64,000 bases of DNA from positions 103,748,965 through 103,812,964 of the forward strand of contig NC_091001.1 in the NCBI RefSeq assembly GCF_041146395.1. The letters run 5' to 3'. The stretch comes from Eulemur rufifrons (taxonomy: Eukaryota; Chordata; Mammalia; Primates; Lemuridae). The translations under genes were made by a program, and so were the position numbers. Numbering within the stretch: position 1 is the stretch's first letter; each line of letters starts with the position of its first letter. Under the pieces are notes generated by a model, which did not search any database, was not told the origin of the DNA, and saw only the letters and a program-made list of their open reading frames with translations. This document shows positions 22,966 through 33,338 of the stretch, in pieces.

Positions 22966-23639
22966 CAATTGTTAAATGTAGCATAATATGATAATGCTAA
23001 GAATTATATTCTCAGTAATGACTTTGAATTAGCAAAGTTAGATTGTATTAACCCAAATTATTTAGGGAATGAAAATAAATAAATAAATAAATAGATGAAT
23101 TTTACATCTATTTGATTTTCTTTGCAATTACTCCTTAAAATATATTGATCCAAGGGAACTTGATTGGTGAGTTCCCCCGATATTCTGAAAAACTCTGATA
23201 TCAGCAATTACTCATTTGCAGAGGATATTACTATTTTCCGGTGGCATTTCCTGACCGAGCCGTTCTCCAGTATTGGATACTGGATACTGTGACATTCCAG
23301 GCACAGTGCTGGGAGCTTGTATTACGCGGACAGCGCAGTCCCGACCCTGGAGAGCTTCTCGTTCTATTTGGCAAAAGAGACACAAGGAACTCCTCACCCA
23401 TCGCTCTGCTGGAACAGAGAATGCAGATTTAAAGATAATCCTGTGAGTACTGAGTTCATTTGCTGCAAGCTGCCCTGGAGGGCTGGGCTACCTCTGACTT
23501 TGACATCCAGGGAAACTCTGAGAACATGCTCCAAAGCTCTCTAGTGTTTAGGTTGGAGGGAGTGTATGGAAATGCAGCGCCTAACGAAGGCTAGAATGGA
23601 TGTGCGATATTAGTAAATCCTTCTGAGCACTATTCCTCG
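22966..23639. other. Unassigned, with a short (AAAT)n repeat
   Basis: (AAAT)n lies at about 23072-23093. The rest shows no recognised element. Confidence 0.5.
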
Positions 23640-23644
23640 GGACT

Positions 23645-23880
23645 TTATCTCACACACACACCTATAATGTTCTCTCTCTCTTTAAATTTGTGCAACTGGT
23701 TCCACACTGCTTGTAGGATAGTCTCCCTCCTTAGTATGGCATTCAAGGCTTTCCCGGATTTGGCCCTACTCTCCTCCCATCCCCATCTCCCATGATTCCC
23801 TAAGCTCTGTCCAGCAGCTGAATAGCCGGCACCTCATTGCTTGAGCATGTCAAAAATGCAGCCACCTTTAACCATCTGTT
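23645..23880 (+). mobile_element. L2 3' region
   Basis: Sense L2: 'atggcattcaaggctttccc', 'ggatttggccctactc', 'ctctgtccagcagctgaat'. Confidence 0.68.
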
Positions 23881-23889
23881 CATTTAGCA

Positions 23890-24005
23890 AATTTTAGGCA
23901 AGTCAATTAATCTCTCAGTCTAAGTTTCCTTTTTGGTAACACCTATCTTGTCAGGCTTTGTAAGGAAAAGTACTTTAAATATAAGTAAATATTGTTCTTA
24001 TATTG
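23890..24005 (+). mobile_element. MIR SINE fragment
   Basis: 'ggcaagtcaattaatctctc', 'taagtttcctttttggtaac' and 'gtcaggctttgtaagg' follow the MIR core. Confidence 0.68.
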
Positions 24006-24079
24006 CCAAGCATACTGTCAACACTTAAAAAATAGAAGCAGTTCTTATTTTTCTTATTATTTTATTAACAAAATTGCTG

Positions 24080-24600
24080 TTATTTCCAGAAACTTTTGCT
24101 TATTATGAATATTAGGAAAATATAGGAAAGAAAATTAAAATGCCCCCAAATTCCATCTCTCTAAAATATTCTGTTCATTTCCTTGATTACATATCTAAAG
24201 ATATCTATGCACAAATTTATGAATTCAAACTGTATATGATTTTGTTTCCCAATTTTTCCACACAGCATTATGTCACAAATTGTCCTCGTGTTACTAAAAG
24301 TTTCTCAAAAGTAAGACTTTTAGCTATATATTATTCTACCTAATAGATTTACAGATGTACTTCATCAATCCCCAATTGTTGGCTATGGAAGCTCTTTTTA
24401 AAATTTTCTGTTATAAATAAACTGAAAAAAGCTTCTTAAGCTTTTATTATTTCCTTTGGATGATTCATAGAAATTGAATTAGTGGCTTCACACATATGAA
24501 CATTTGAAGGCTCTTTATACATATTGGAAACTTGTTTTCAGAGAAGTGGTACTGATTTTGCACCCTCTCCCTACCCCTAGCAGGGTTTAAAGTTCCCTTT
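24080..24600 (-). mobile_element. L1M4/L1ME-like fragment, antisense
   Basis: Reversed L1M ORF2 end/3' UTR: 'ttttcccacacagcattatg'-like block near 24256, 'cagatgtacttcatcaatcc', 'tgaattagtggcttcac'. Very old and divergent. Confidence 0.55.
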
Positions 24601-24838
24601 TGGCCACCTCTCCTCCAGCCCTGCAGCTTTGGGAGGACATATATTAATGTCTGCATTTGGAAACCATAACCCAGAGCCTTGTCTTTTCCAGTGAGTGGAG
24701 ACTGGCCCCTCCAGATGCATGGACAAGGGCACTGACCTAAAATTCCTAAGTCGCTGCTCCCCACCACCCCGCCAGCCATCCTTCGTCCCCCAGGGGCCTG
24801 TCTGCGGTTGCGTGGCTGATGCTAGACCCTGGTGCACA

Positions 24839-25042
24839 TGTGATGGTTAAGAGGGCAGGCTCACGGCCAGATGGCTTGGATCAAATACTGCCAGCACCAG
24901 TTACTCACTCCGTGTCCTCTGGGCAGGTTACATGATCTCTGCACTTCAGTTCCTCATCCGTAAATGGGGATAATAGTGCGACCTACCCTGTAGAGTTTAT
25001 GGTAAGGATTAAGAGAGCAAATAAAGTGCCTAGTTTGAATAT
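24839..25042 (+). mobile_element. MIR SINE, nearly full length
   Basis: A textbook sense MIR: 'gtgatggttaagagggcagg', 'ggatcaaatactgcc', 'cctcatccgtaaatggggat', 'gtagagtttatggtaagg', 'ataaagtgcctag'. Confidence 0.92.
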
Positions 25043-25060
25043 GGAATGATTAGAACAGCT

Positions 25061-25208
25061 GCATTTTCTCGAGTTCAGTTCTGTTATTGCTCTGTTGATG
25101 CCCCTGAAAATTGCCACAACAGAATGACTTTCTGACAGCACACCCCTGTCACAATAGCTACAGCAGGTAGAAGAATGTCACAAGCAAAGCAGACTCCACA
25201 ACTGATGA
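25061..25208 (+). repeat. Unidentified repeat, copy A (148 bp)
   Basis: This segment recurs at 26440-26577. The two align at roughly 80-85% identity by hand, with copy A carrying about 10 extra bases near 25118. Shared words include gagttcagttct, 'cccctgaaaattgccac' and 'gaagaatgtcacaagcaaag'. There is no terminal inverted repeat, poly(A) or tRNA-like box. I do not recognise the family. Copy A starts about 20 bp after a MIR. Confidence 0.75.
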
Positions 25209-26242
25209 ATACAAACTTTTCCTGCATTGGATTGTGCAGTCCTGGAAGGAGAGGAAGGTAGAGAGGTCTAAGACAAGCTCTGTTCTAATGTTCTTTGTTC
25301 CAAGACTCAGATTCTAAAATTAAACCCCATCTCCAGTACCCCAAACTGCCTTGTGCATTTGAGTGTCGCCTGTATTAAGAAACGTTTTTCATCTGATCTC
25401 ATTACCATGGTTACATTTCCAAGAGCAAGAAATATATGGCTACAGTTTTTGTCAAATCAGGCCCACTTTCGTGTGACTGCAGCCCCTTGCTGCAAAGTGG
25501 CTGACGGCTGCTCCCCAGAGGAGCTCGCTGAGATGGCACGAGAGGGACTGGAGATGAGGAGGGCGTGCCTGGTCCCGGGATGCACAACAGCTCCCTGGCT
25601 CAGAGATTGAGCTCCGACTTGCAGTGAGCCCTCTGATGTGTCAATCAGTTCATGGTATGTTTCAAAGTGGAGTCATTTGGAGAGATGGTGTCATGGAGAG
25701 ATGGTGTCATGGAGAGATGGTGAAGCCGAAGCCGTGCAGGTGTCCATCAGCCGGGCCCAGAATGCAAGCCCTGGCCACGTGGGGCACCTGCCCCAGAGTC
25801 CAACAAGGTCACAGACACACAGAGCAAATGCAAGAAGGAAACAGAAAAAGCTGGGGCTTTAGGGGCTCAAAAAGAACACTCACCTTCCCCTCTCAGTCTC
25901 AGAATCGCTAAGATACAGAAATAAGAATCAAGCAGACAGAGAGCAAGGTAACACCTTTTTTTGAAGAAATGGTTTGGAAAGTTTGACTTAGGTCTACAGA
26001 AATGTGGGCTTGCCAATATGTCATTAGACAGACTGATGTCATCCCTGTAACAACTGGAGACCACAGGCCCCTTCCTAGCTGGGCAGAGACCCCTCACAAG
26101 CAGCTCCCTGCAGGCAGGCAATCTAAGCAGAGAGAAGGGGTGGAGTTGAATACGTATAGCTCTGTCTTCCACACTCAACATTGGGAAGAACTTGATCTTC
26201 CAATGGAGTTTAGTAAGAGCCCAGCAGTTTTACTTTAATCCA
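25209..26242. other. Unassigned unique sequence with a small tandem repeat
   Basis: About 1 kb between the two copies of the unidentified repeat. Apart from the 16-bp tandem repeat at 25679-25723 I recognise nothing. A CCATGGTTAC word (RFX half-site-like) lies near 25407-25416. Confidence 0.45.
25679..25723. repeat. 16-bp tandem repeat, 2.8 copies
   Basis: Unit ggagagatggtgtcat is repeated without mismatch about 2.8 times. Confidence 0.95.
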
Positions 26243-26420
26243 GGGGTCTGCAAACTTTTCTGTATAGGTCAGATACTAAATATTTTAGGTTTTGTGGGCC
26301 ACATGTGATCTGTGGCATATTCTTCTCTTTGTTCCTCCCATGTCCCTTTAAACATGTTAAAACAAACATTGCTAGCTCCTGAGCCAGACAAAAACAGGCG
26401 TTGGGCCAATCCTTCTGCTA
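26243..26420 (+). mobile_element. hAT-Charlie nonautonomous element (MER33-like), 3'-truncated
   Basis: It starts at 'caggggtctgcaaacttttc', then 'gtcagatactaaatatttta', 'ggttttgtgggccacatg', and later 'acaaaaacaggcgttgggcc'. The expected 3' terminal inverted repeat is absent; the sequence passes into a MER5A-like element. Family name from memory. Confidence 0.7.
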
Positions 26421-26424
26421 GCCT

Positions 26425-26692
26425 CTTGATACTCAAAGTGCATTTTCTTGAGTTCAGTTCTTTCATTGCTCTGTTGGTACCCCTGAAAATTGCCACTTTC
26501 TACTGGCGCACCCCTGTCATGACAGCTGCAGGTTGTGGAAGAATGTCACAAGCAAAGCAAATTCTACGACTGATGAACCAGTAGCAGCAGCACAGCACAG
26601 GTGATCAGGAATTCGGAGTGCAAGGCCCCGTTCCAAACCTACTGAAGCAGAATCTGCATTTTTAACTTGAACTCAAGTAAACTTTGAGAAGC
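26425..26692 (+). mobile_element. MER5A-like hAT-Charlie element, split by the unidentified repeat
   Basis: The start 'tactcaaagtg' (26429-26440) fits the MER5A 5' end. MER5A then resumes at about 26578 with 'ccagtagcagcagcacagca', 'aggccccgttccaaacctac', 'tgaagcagaatctgcatttt' and ends 'aaactttgagaagcactg'. The 138 bp between are foreign to MER5A as I remember it. Confidence 0.68.
26440..26577 (+). repeat. Unidentified repeat, copy B (138 bp), inside MER5A-like element
   Basis: Second copy of the segment at 25061-25208, same orientation, 1.38 kb downstream. Its ends coincide with the break in the MER5A-like element, so it appears to have entered as a discrete unit. The alternative is that it is internal sequence of a longer MER5-group element. 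Confidence 0.72.
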
Positions 26693-26879
26693 ACTGATAT
26701 GGAAAATTCCACATGAGTAGTTTGGAACAAGTGTCTTTTCTTTTTTTCTAATAGCAAAAACAAGAAACAAAAAAAACAAATAAAATCATGGAAACCTGTA
26801 GGTACTGAATGAAGTTCCCCTTCAGCAAGTTATCCATGTATTACAATCTGCCCTGTGGTAGAGTTTCTCTGCATTTCTC

Positions 26880-26995
26880 TCTCCCACCACCCCCCTTCTC
26901 ACTAGACTGTGAATTCCCTGGGGACAGGGGACCTGAACTTGCCTACCTCTGAGCTCTCAGTGCTTCCATGCACAGGGAAAGAGCAGCACAGAGAA
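26880..26995 (+). mobile_element. L2 3' end
   Basis: 'ctcactagactgtgaattcc', 'ctggggacaggggacctg', 'ctctgagctctcagtgc' match the sense L2 tail. Confidence 0.72.
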
Positions 26996-27019
26996 TTTGT
27001 TTGCCTTACTGGGTGAGAA

Positions 27020-27190
27020 ATCCCCTTCTACCACTTGCTATGATTCTTTTGAAGCCTTAGTTTCCTCCTTTGTAAAATGGGGCTCCAAATGCCTTCCTTC
27101 CAGGTGTTGAGAGAATTAGGTTATGCACAGAAAGGGCCTCTTCCTGTGCCTGGCTTGTAACTGGTACTTAGCAAACAACAGCCATTGCAA
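27020..27190 (+). mobile_element. MIR SINE
   Basis: 'gccttagtttcctcctttgt', 'aaaatggggctcc', 'gtgttgagagaattagg' and 'gtgcctggcttgtaactgg' give the MIR core and tail. Confidence 0.82.
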
Positions 27191-27859
27191 GGGTGATGGG
27201 TCCTGCTTGCAGGGAAAGCCCTGAGAAGGTCTGTGGCCTTACACTGGGGGCAGGTCTCCAGCAGAAGGGGACTGCAGAGCAGCTGGGCTCCGAGCACCCC
27301 CCAGTGCACATTCTGGCCTGGGATGGGCAGCTGATGTCGGCAAAGTGATGATCTCAAGTCCTTCTCCGCAGGTAGGAATTCCATGGGCGGGATCATCCAA
27401 GTGGCAGCACAGCTGTGTCACACGACGGTACCAGAGCCATCAGCAATCACTCACACAACAGAAGCAGCAGCATTCTGTGAGTACCCAGAATTTGAGATGC
27501 TCTGTGCTGCACCTGCTATTGAGTGACTTGCTGGGAATGAGCGCCATCTCCTGGATATAATTAGAAATACTTTGAAGATTATCTTAAAATCATTGTATCC
27601 CAGATCTCTAAGCCAATGTTCATTAAATATTTTTCTCCAGCACTCGTCATTAATGGATGAGATGAAAAATATTAATGTATGTGCTTGGAAGTTCTAATAT
27701 TTTCTTTTCACACCCCAGTGGATCACGACAGCATTATAGAGATCCAGGAAACAAAAAAAGATGAGTATCCACCTAACAGTATGTCTACTGTGTTGCTAAA
27801 TCATATACATATAACTTCAATATTGTATTCTGCACTTGATGTAAAATATAGCCATTCAT
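27191..27859. other. Unassigned unique sequence
   Basis: No repeat or gene recognised; contains the CTCF-like motif noted separately. Confidence 0.45.
27541..27554 (-). promoter_or_regulatory. CTCF-like motif (weaker)
   Basis: On the minus strand it reads CCAGGAGATGGCGC, matching the CTCF core except for G at the fifth position. Single-motif evidence only. Confidence 0.35.
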
Positions 27860-28315
27860 TCAATCAATTCTTCAACAAATATGTATCAAATTGATTGAGT
27901 TTCTATGATGTGCCAGGCACTGTGTGAGGGAGGTGGGTAATGAGGGCAGGTTGATGAAATAACACTTAAAGGAGAGCTGAGAAGGTAAGAGAGTTGAGCA
28001 GGACGATGTCTGGGGTTCAGGCACCTGGGTCAGAGGCACCTGGGTCAGAGGGAACTGCCAGTGCAAAGGCCCTGAGGTAGGGGTGTGCCTGGCATGTTTG
28101 CAGAGCAGAGAAAGCCTCTATGGCAGGAGTGGAGTAAGCTGCGGAGAGTAGAAGGACAGAAATCAGAGAGGAAACTAAGGGGTGTGTCCAGTTGGACCTT
28201 AAGGACTTTGACTTTAACTGGGAAAAATGACAAATCACTGGAAGACTTTAGGAAAGATGTGACTTGACCTTACTGACATTTAAAAAGTATCATTTGAGTT
28301 GCCAAAAGGAGACTA
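27860..28315 (-). mobile_element. L2 LINE 3' region, antisense
   Basis: 'ttcaacaaatatgtatcaaa', 'gatgtgccaggcactgtgtg', 'agtgcaaaggccctgaggta', 'gcctggcatgtttgcag', 'gaccttaaggactttgac'. A 14-bp unit, gcacctgggtcaga, is duplicated in tandem at about 28021-28048. Confidence 0.85.
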
Positions 28316-28569
28316 ATACATTGGGGCAAGGCCAAGGGCAGAAGCAGAGTCCATCAGGAGCCACTGAGTCTATCCAGGAGAGAATGGGAGGAGCTCAGAG
28401 CATGGGGATTACTGTGGTGACTCCACACCCAAAATTAAAACTTGAAAACCATCAGTGGATGAGATAAAAGAAATATGTAATTAAAAGTTCTATTATTCTC
28501 ATTCTACACCCTAATAAATCATGACAGCAAGTAACATTGAAAACCACACATCCAGGCATAGGGAATTGA

Positions 28570-29150
28570 TTCCTTTGATCTAATATTATCTGTCAATGGA
28601 TAAGGAAAATGTGATATATACACACAATGGAATACTATTCAGCCCTAAAAAGGGAAGAAAATCCTGTCACTTGTGACAACATGGACGACATCATGTTAAG
28701 TGACATAAACCAGGCACAGAAAGATGAATACTGCATGATCTCCCTTATATGTGAAATCTAAAATGGTCAAAGTCACAGAAGCAGAGAGCAGAATGACGGT
28801 TACCAGGGGCTGGGAGGTGTGGAGGGGTACGGGGAGATACTGGTCAAAGGATACAAAATTTCAGCTGGACAGGAGGAAAAGATCATGAGATCTATGGCAC
28901 AACATGGAGGCTATAGTTAACAGCAACGTATTTTAACTTGAAAACTGTGGAGAGAGCAGAGGGTACATCTTAAGTGTTTTCACCACACAGAAAAAGAGAA
29001 GCATTTAAGGTGGTACATACGTTAACTAGCTTGATTTAGCCATTCCATAATGTATACATATTTCAAAACATCACTTTGTACACCATAAATATATGCAATT
29101 TTATGTGTTGATTTTTTAAAAAAATAGTTAATAAAATGAAAAAATATTAA
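28570..29150 (+). mobile_element. L1MA/L1MB-like 3' end (ORF2 tail plus 3' UTR)
   Basis: 'cacacaatggaatactattc', 'gacaacatggacgacatcat', 'gttaccaggggctgggaggt', 'tcaaaacatcactttgtac', then A-rich tail at about 29115-29150. 5'-truncated, no coding capacity. Confidence 0.88.
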
Positions 29151-29194
29151 ACACCTGCATATCAAATAGTTAACACCTGTGTCACAAACTTCTT

Positions 29195-29330
29195 GTGCCT
29201 AAGCATGAGACCCCACCTTGGAAATTCTAGCTCAGGAGGTCTGCAGTATAGGGTCCAAGTATCTCCACTTTTACAAGCTCCATAAACCCCTCTGATGTAG
29301 GATATCTGAGGACCACACCTAGAGAAAAAA
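29195..29330 (+). mobile_element. MER5A/B-like hAT-Charlie element
   Basis: 'catgagaccccaccttggaa', 'ccaagtatctccacttttac', 'aagctccataaacccctctg', 'ggaccacacctagag' follow the MER5 order. Confidence 0.6.
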
Positions 29331-29429
29331 AAATGCAATAGAACACACGAGTAGAAGAGATGCTCCCTAAGAGTCATCAGATTCACCGGGTACAGAGTTG
29401 GAAAGGTTTTGCTTCTATGTCAGAGTTCC

Positions 29430-29640
29430 TACTGCATCCTAGATCAATATCCTGCCAACTGCTGGTTCAAACTGGAATAACTGCCCAAACAGGCTCACCA
29501 AGATCAGCAGAACAAAACCGCTCCCTCAATGTGTAGACTCATGAGCAATAATAGTTGGGTATTATTTTAAGACATTGACCTCTGGGGTGGTTTGTTATAA
29601 CAACAGTGTTAATGTGGTAACAGATAACTAATATAGATGC
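29430..29640 (+). mobile_element. MLT1-type LTR, 3' part
   Basis: Sense 3' half of a MaLR LTR: 'cagcagaacaaaaccgctcc', 'tcatgagcaataatagttgg', 'ggggtggtttgttataac', 'cagataactaatatag'. Confidence 0.72.
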
Positions 29641-31247
29641 TAAGAAATGCTATTGGCTTTCTTTGATATTTTGTCTCAGATATAACTTAAAATAACATTT
29701 TAGGGAGATTAGAAGAGGAGACAAGATAAGAATCTGCTTAAATTCTCAAGCATTTTATGTGTCCCAAGTTTTTATATGTGTTGGATTTGGCCTTCTGGAA
29801 TAATCTTTCATGCTCAGGCCTCCAGAAAACCCACCTCATACCAGAAGTGGGTCACAGTAGTGTCACCCTGATGAATGGGCAATTAACTTATATGTTTGAG
29901 AAGCAAATATCTGTGCACATAGTTGCATAATAGGCTTACAGTTTAGATCAATAACACACGTTTCTTTAACAGTGAACACCTGTTCAACAATCCATGTGTG
30001 TGTAACCCCAGGGCATTTTTATCTCTGACAATGGTAAGTGAAAGGAGTCCAATTTTGTCTTATGAATGTATGCTGTGAGCTTAACATTGAGTAATTATTC
30101 ATGCTTGTTTCCCTTCTGTCAGAATTCCTGCAAATGCCCCCGTTTTATGAAGTAATTTTAGTGAAATTAGACTTGAACATCTCAAAGTTGTGTAATTAAT
30201 TATATTCAGCTTCAATAAAGATCACTAATTGATTCAAGACACCAGCAGGACCCCTGGAAGTGTCAGTTACACATTACAAGTGGCCTCATGGGGCCTAAGT
30301 ATGATAGCTAATTAGATTTCCTCATTTTTTAATTAAATTCTGTTTGACTAGGGTCAGACACTTTACATTTAGTCCACAGTTGAATGTTTAATGCCCAGTT
30401 TTAAGTTAATATTCATTGAAAAACTTGAGTTATTATAGAACCAAAATATAATTAAGAGCTAAAATGTATTAAGTGTATTTCCAAATTTGGATAATAAGGA
30501 AAAACAATAATTGTGTGACTTTTCAATGCCATCTAGAGCATTTTATAACAAGCCTGTCTAAGGGTTATCTAACTGTCTTAGGAACTGTAACTTTGTTTGA
30601 CTCACTCCCTGTTCACAACTGATTAGGGCCCAGACTTTACCAAGTCAGAGGTTAACTCATAGAAAATTGGCAAAATCAGGCTTTGATTGGATTTGTTGTC
30701 CTAGACATTTGAGGAGGAGGATGGGCACCAGAGGGTTGGGAAGAAGACATCGTGGAGAATGTGGGCTTTGAAACGTGAACAAACTTTTGAAAGTCAGAAT
30801 GAAAAAAGAGGGGGCTCCCACAGAGGGGTCACAACATGAGAAGTGGCATGGAGGTGGGAATGATCTTCTGAGGGCATGAGTTAGGGGCCTTGAGTCACCA
30901 TATGTCTAAATCCTCCGTGGCTTTAAGCTCATGCTAAGAACCCAAGTCAGTGCTGAATGAATGATTGCTCTGAGTGAAAACCACAGAGAATGGGAGATGT
31001 CTGGGTGGGAGGAGGACCACAAGCAAAGATCCACTTAGGCCACACTTTGCTGCAGCTGTGGACTGAAGGAGGGACCATGTGACAGAGGATCAACACATTA
31101 TGACAGCACCTTGGTTTTTCATTTGAGGAAATGGTAATATTTTTCACTTCTATATCATTCCATGCCTGTAGAAGGACGTGCTAGGTTTATTTAAAAAACT
31201 CACAAAGTGGAAATAATTTACCTAAAAGTTTCAAAAGCATATTATTA
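29641..31247. other. Repeat-poor unique sequence
   Basis: 1.6 kb with no recognised transposon and no gene. It holds the TAATTA-rich stretch annotated separately. A faint L2-like texture near 30820-30900 is too weak to call. Confidence 0.5.
30050..30620. promoter_or_regulatory. Candidate conserved non-coding/enhancer element (homeodomain-motif cluster)
   Basis: A/T-rich, nearly CpG-free, transposon-free sequence. Five TAATTA words lie at 30092-30097, 30193-30198, 30197-30202, 30309-30314 and 30330-30335. Base composition predicts well under one in that 245-bp span. TAATTA is the core bound by many homeodomain proteins. Conservation cannot be judged from one genome. Confidence 0.35.
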
Positions 31248-31800
31248 ATTACCTACTGCTACATAACAAATTACCCCAAAACTTAGAAGCTTAAAAAACA
31301 CACATTTATTGTCTCACAGATTCTGTGGGTCAGGAATCCAGGCATGACTTAGCTGGGTCCTTTATTTCAGGGTAGTTTGCAAGGTTGTATTCAAGTTGTC
31401 AGCCATGGCTGTGGTCTCCTCTGAAAGTTCATCTGTGGAGGATCCCAGCCAAGCTCGCTTATGGGGCAGTTGGCAGGATTCAGCTCTTTGTGTCCTTGTG
31501 GCTGTGAGTTAAAAACCTCAGTTCCTTGCTAGCTGTAGTCTGGAGGTTGCCATCAGTTCTTTGGCAGGGGGGATGCTCCAATATGATACTTTATTTCATC
31601 AAAAGAATGCAAGCTGAGAAGGCAAGAAATAGTGCAACAAGAGAAGGAACTAGACTAAAGACTAAATCATAGTCATTTTTAGCATAGTCATGGCAATGGC
31701 GTCTCACCACGTTTGCCTTATTCTGTTCCTTAGAAACAAATCACTAGGTCCAGCCTACACTTGAGGGTGGAGGGAGTTCCACAAAGGGTCACGAGTCCCC
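31248..31800 (-). mobile_element. MLT1-type LTR (ERVL-MaLR)
   Basis: Antisense: 'actgctacataacaaattac', 'cacagattctgtgggtcagg', 'acttagctgggtcctttatt', 'ggcaggattcagctctttg', 'ctcagttccttgctagctgt', 'caaatcactaggtccagcct'. Nearly full length. Confidence 0.82.
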
Positions 31801-31889
31801 TTGCCCTCACAAATACTATGAAGACGCGTGAGTGCCAAGAGGCAAGGATAATTTGGCCACATTAGAAGTCTGCTGAACACAAAAAAGGC

Positions 31890-32110
31890 TCTGATAAGAT
31901 GGAACCCCTCATATTCTCCCGATAAAATTGTAAATGTGCACAACTCTTTTGCAGAGCTACTTGACAATATGTGTTCAAATGATAAATGTGCATATTAATA
32001 TTTTATCATCCAAATATTCTAATGATGAGACTATCCTAAAGACATGATCAGAGCTACATAGCAAAAATCTGAGTACAGAGAACTTAATTAGGGCCCTATT
32101 TGGAGAGATG
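31890..32110 (+). mobile_element. Possible very old L1 ORF2 fragment
   Basis: 'cttttgcagagctacttgac' and 'tatcctaaagacatgatcag' have the flavour of L1M ORF2, but divergence is too high for certainty. Confidence 0.3.
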
Positions 32111-32309
32111 AAACCTAAGAAGCCACATAATTGACTCCCACTAAGGCTCAAGATAAGTAAAACTATGTTTAAATTTGGGGATCAAGGAATTGAAAATGAG
32201 CTTTATTCACTTACCTATATATCTTAGGGATAGTCATACAGAGGAACATATAGGTCCACTCGTCTTACTAATTATCTCAGACATTATAATGATATCAATA
32301 CAGTCAAAT

Positions 32310-32530
32310 GTTACTTAACACTTGTCTGTATAAATATGACATAATTATTTAACCTAACATTTAAGTAATTAAATATTTTGGTTGTTCTCAGTCTTCAGCT
32401 TTCACAAACATCTTTTTAAATGAGCTTTATGTGGAGTATAAATTCCTAATTATGAAATTTCTTGGGCAAAGAATTTATGTATTTTGAATAGTATGACTAA
32501 ATTAAGTGTATGGTAATAATATTAATATTG
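32310..32530 (-). mobile_element. L1M fragment, antisense
   Basis: 'tttcacaaacatctttttaa', 'gagtataaattcctaattat', 'tttcttgggcaaagaattta' match the reversed L1M ORF2 end in order. Confidence 0.5.
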
Positions 32531-32873
32531 TGCACATCTACATAGAGCAGGGTGAGGACAAGCATCTACTGTGATAGCAACTTGAGGCCATTGTTTCCTT
32601 CCCAGTCCACCCAGATCCCTGACAGGAAGACTGAGGGAGGCTGTGCCACAGGGAGCCAAGCACAACTGGGCAGACTGCAATCGCCCATGGAGTGTGGGTG
32701 CAGAGGGACATCTGTGGGTGCCTGGACTTTTCGTGTTTGCTGAACCACATGGTGCCACCAGTTCTTGGGCACAGGCTCACAGGAGAAGGATGTGGCCTTC
32801 CAGATAGGAGTGGGCAACAAATCATCAAGTTTCTAATGGTTCCCAAGTGGAATGGCAGACAGATGCTCTGGGG
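32531..32873. other. Unassigned G/C-richer sequence
   Basis: No recognised repeat. It is continuous with 33339 onward once the MER1 insertion is removed. Confidence 0.45.
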
Positions 32874-33330
32874 CTGTGGTCCCCAACCCTGGGAACCGTG
32901 GACCAGTACCAGTCTGTGGCCTGTTAGGAACTGGGCCACACAGCAGGAGGTGACAGCGGGGCCAGTCAGTGAAGTTTCATCTGTATTTACAGCTGCTCCC
33001 CACCACACCCATAAGCTCCGCCTCCTGTCGGATCAGTGGTGGCATTAGATTCTCATAGGATCGTGAACCTTACTATAAACTGCACATATGAGTGATCTAG
33101 GTCGCGTGCTCCTTGTGGGAATCTAATACCTGATGATCTGAGGTGGAGCTGAGGCGGTGATGCTAGTGCTGGGGAGCAGCTGCAAATGCAGACTATCATT
33201 AGCAGAGAGGTTTGACTGCACAGTAAATGTAATGTGTTTGAACCATCCCCAAACCATTGCCCCTCTAGTCCATAGAAAAATTATCTTCCATGAAACCGGT
33301 CCCTGGTGCCAAAAAGGTTGGGAACCACTG
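32874..33330 (+). mobile_element. MER1 (hAT-Charlie3 group), complete
   Basis: 457 bp with near-perfect ends: 'ctgtggtccccaaccctg' on the left and 'aaggttgggaaccactg' on the right. Internal blocks: 'ggcctgttaggaactgggcc', 'aagctccgcctcctgtcgg', 'ggtggcattagattctcata', 'gaaaccggtccctggtgcc'. It is flanked by CTCTGGGG (32866-32873) and CTCTAGGG (33331-33338), an 8-bp target duplication with one mismatch, as expected for hAT. Confidence 0.95.
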
Positions 33331-33338
33331 CTCTAGGG

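Noticed and set aside
27680..28550. Weak similarity (about 70% over 50 bp) between 27683-27732 and 28485-28535, on either side of an L2
   Set aside because: Too short and diverged to be a target duplication; likely chance in A/T-rich sequence.
32538..33008. 156-codon minus-strand frame
   Set aside because: It crosses the left boundary of the MER1 insertion, so it cannot be an ancestral gene.
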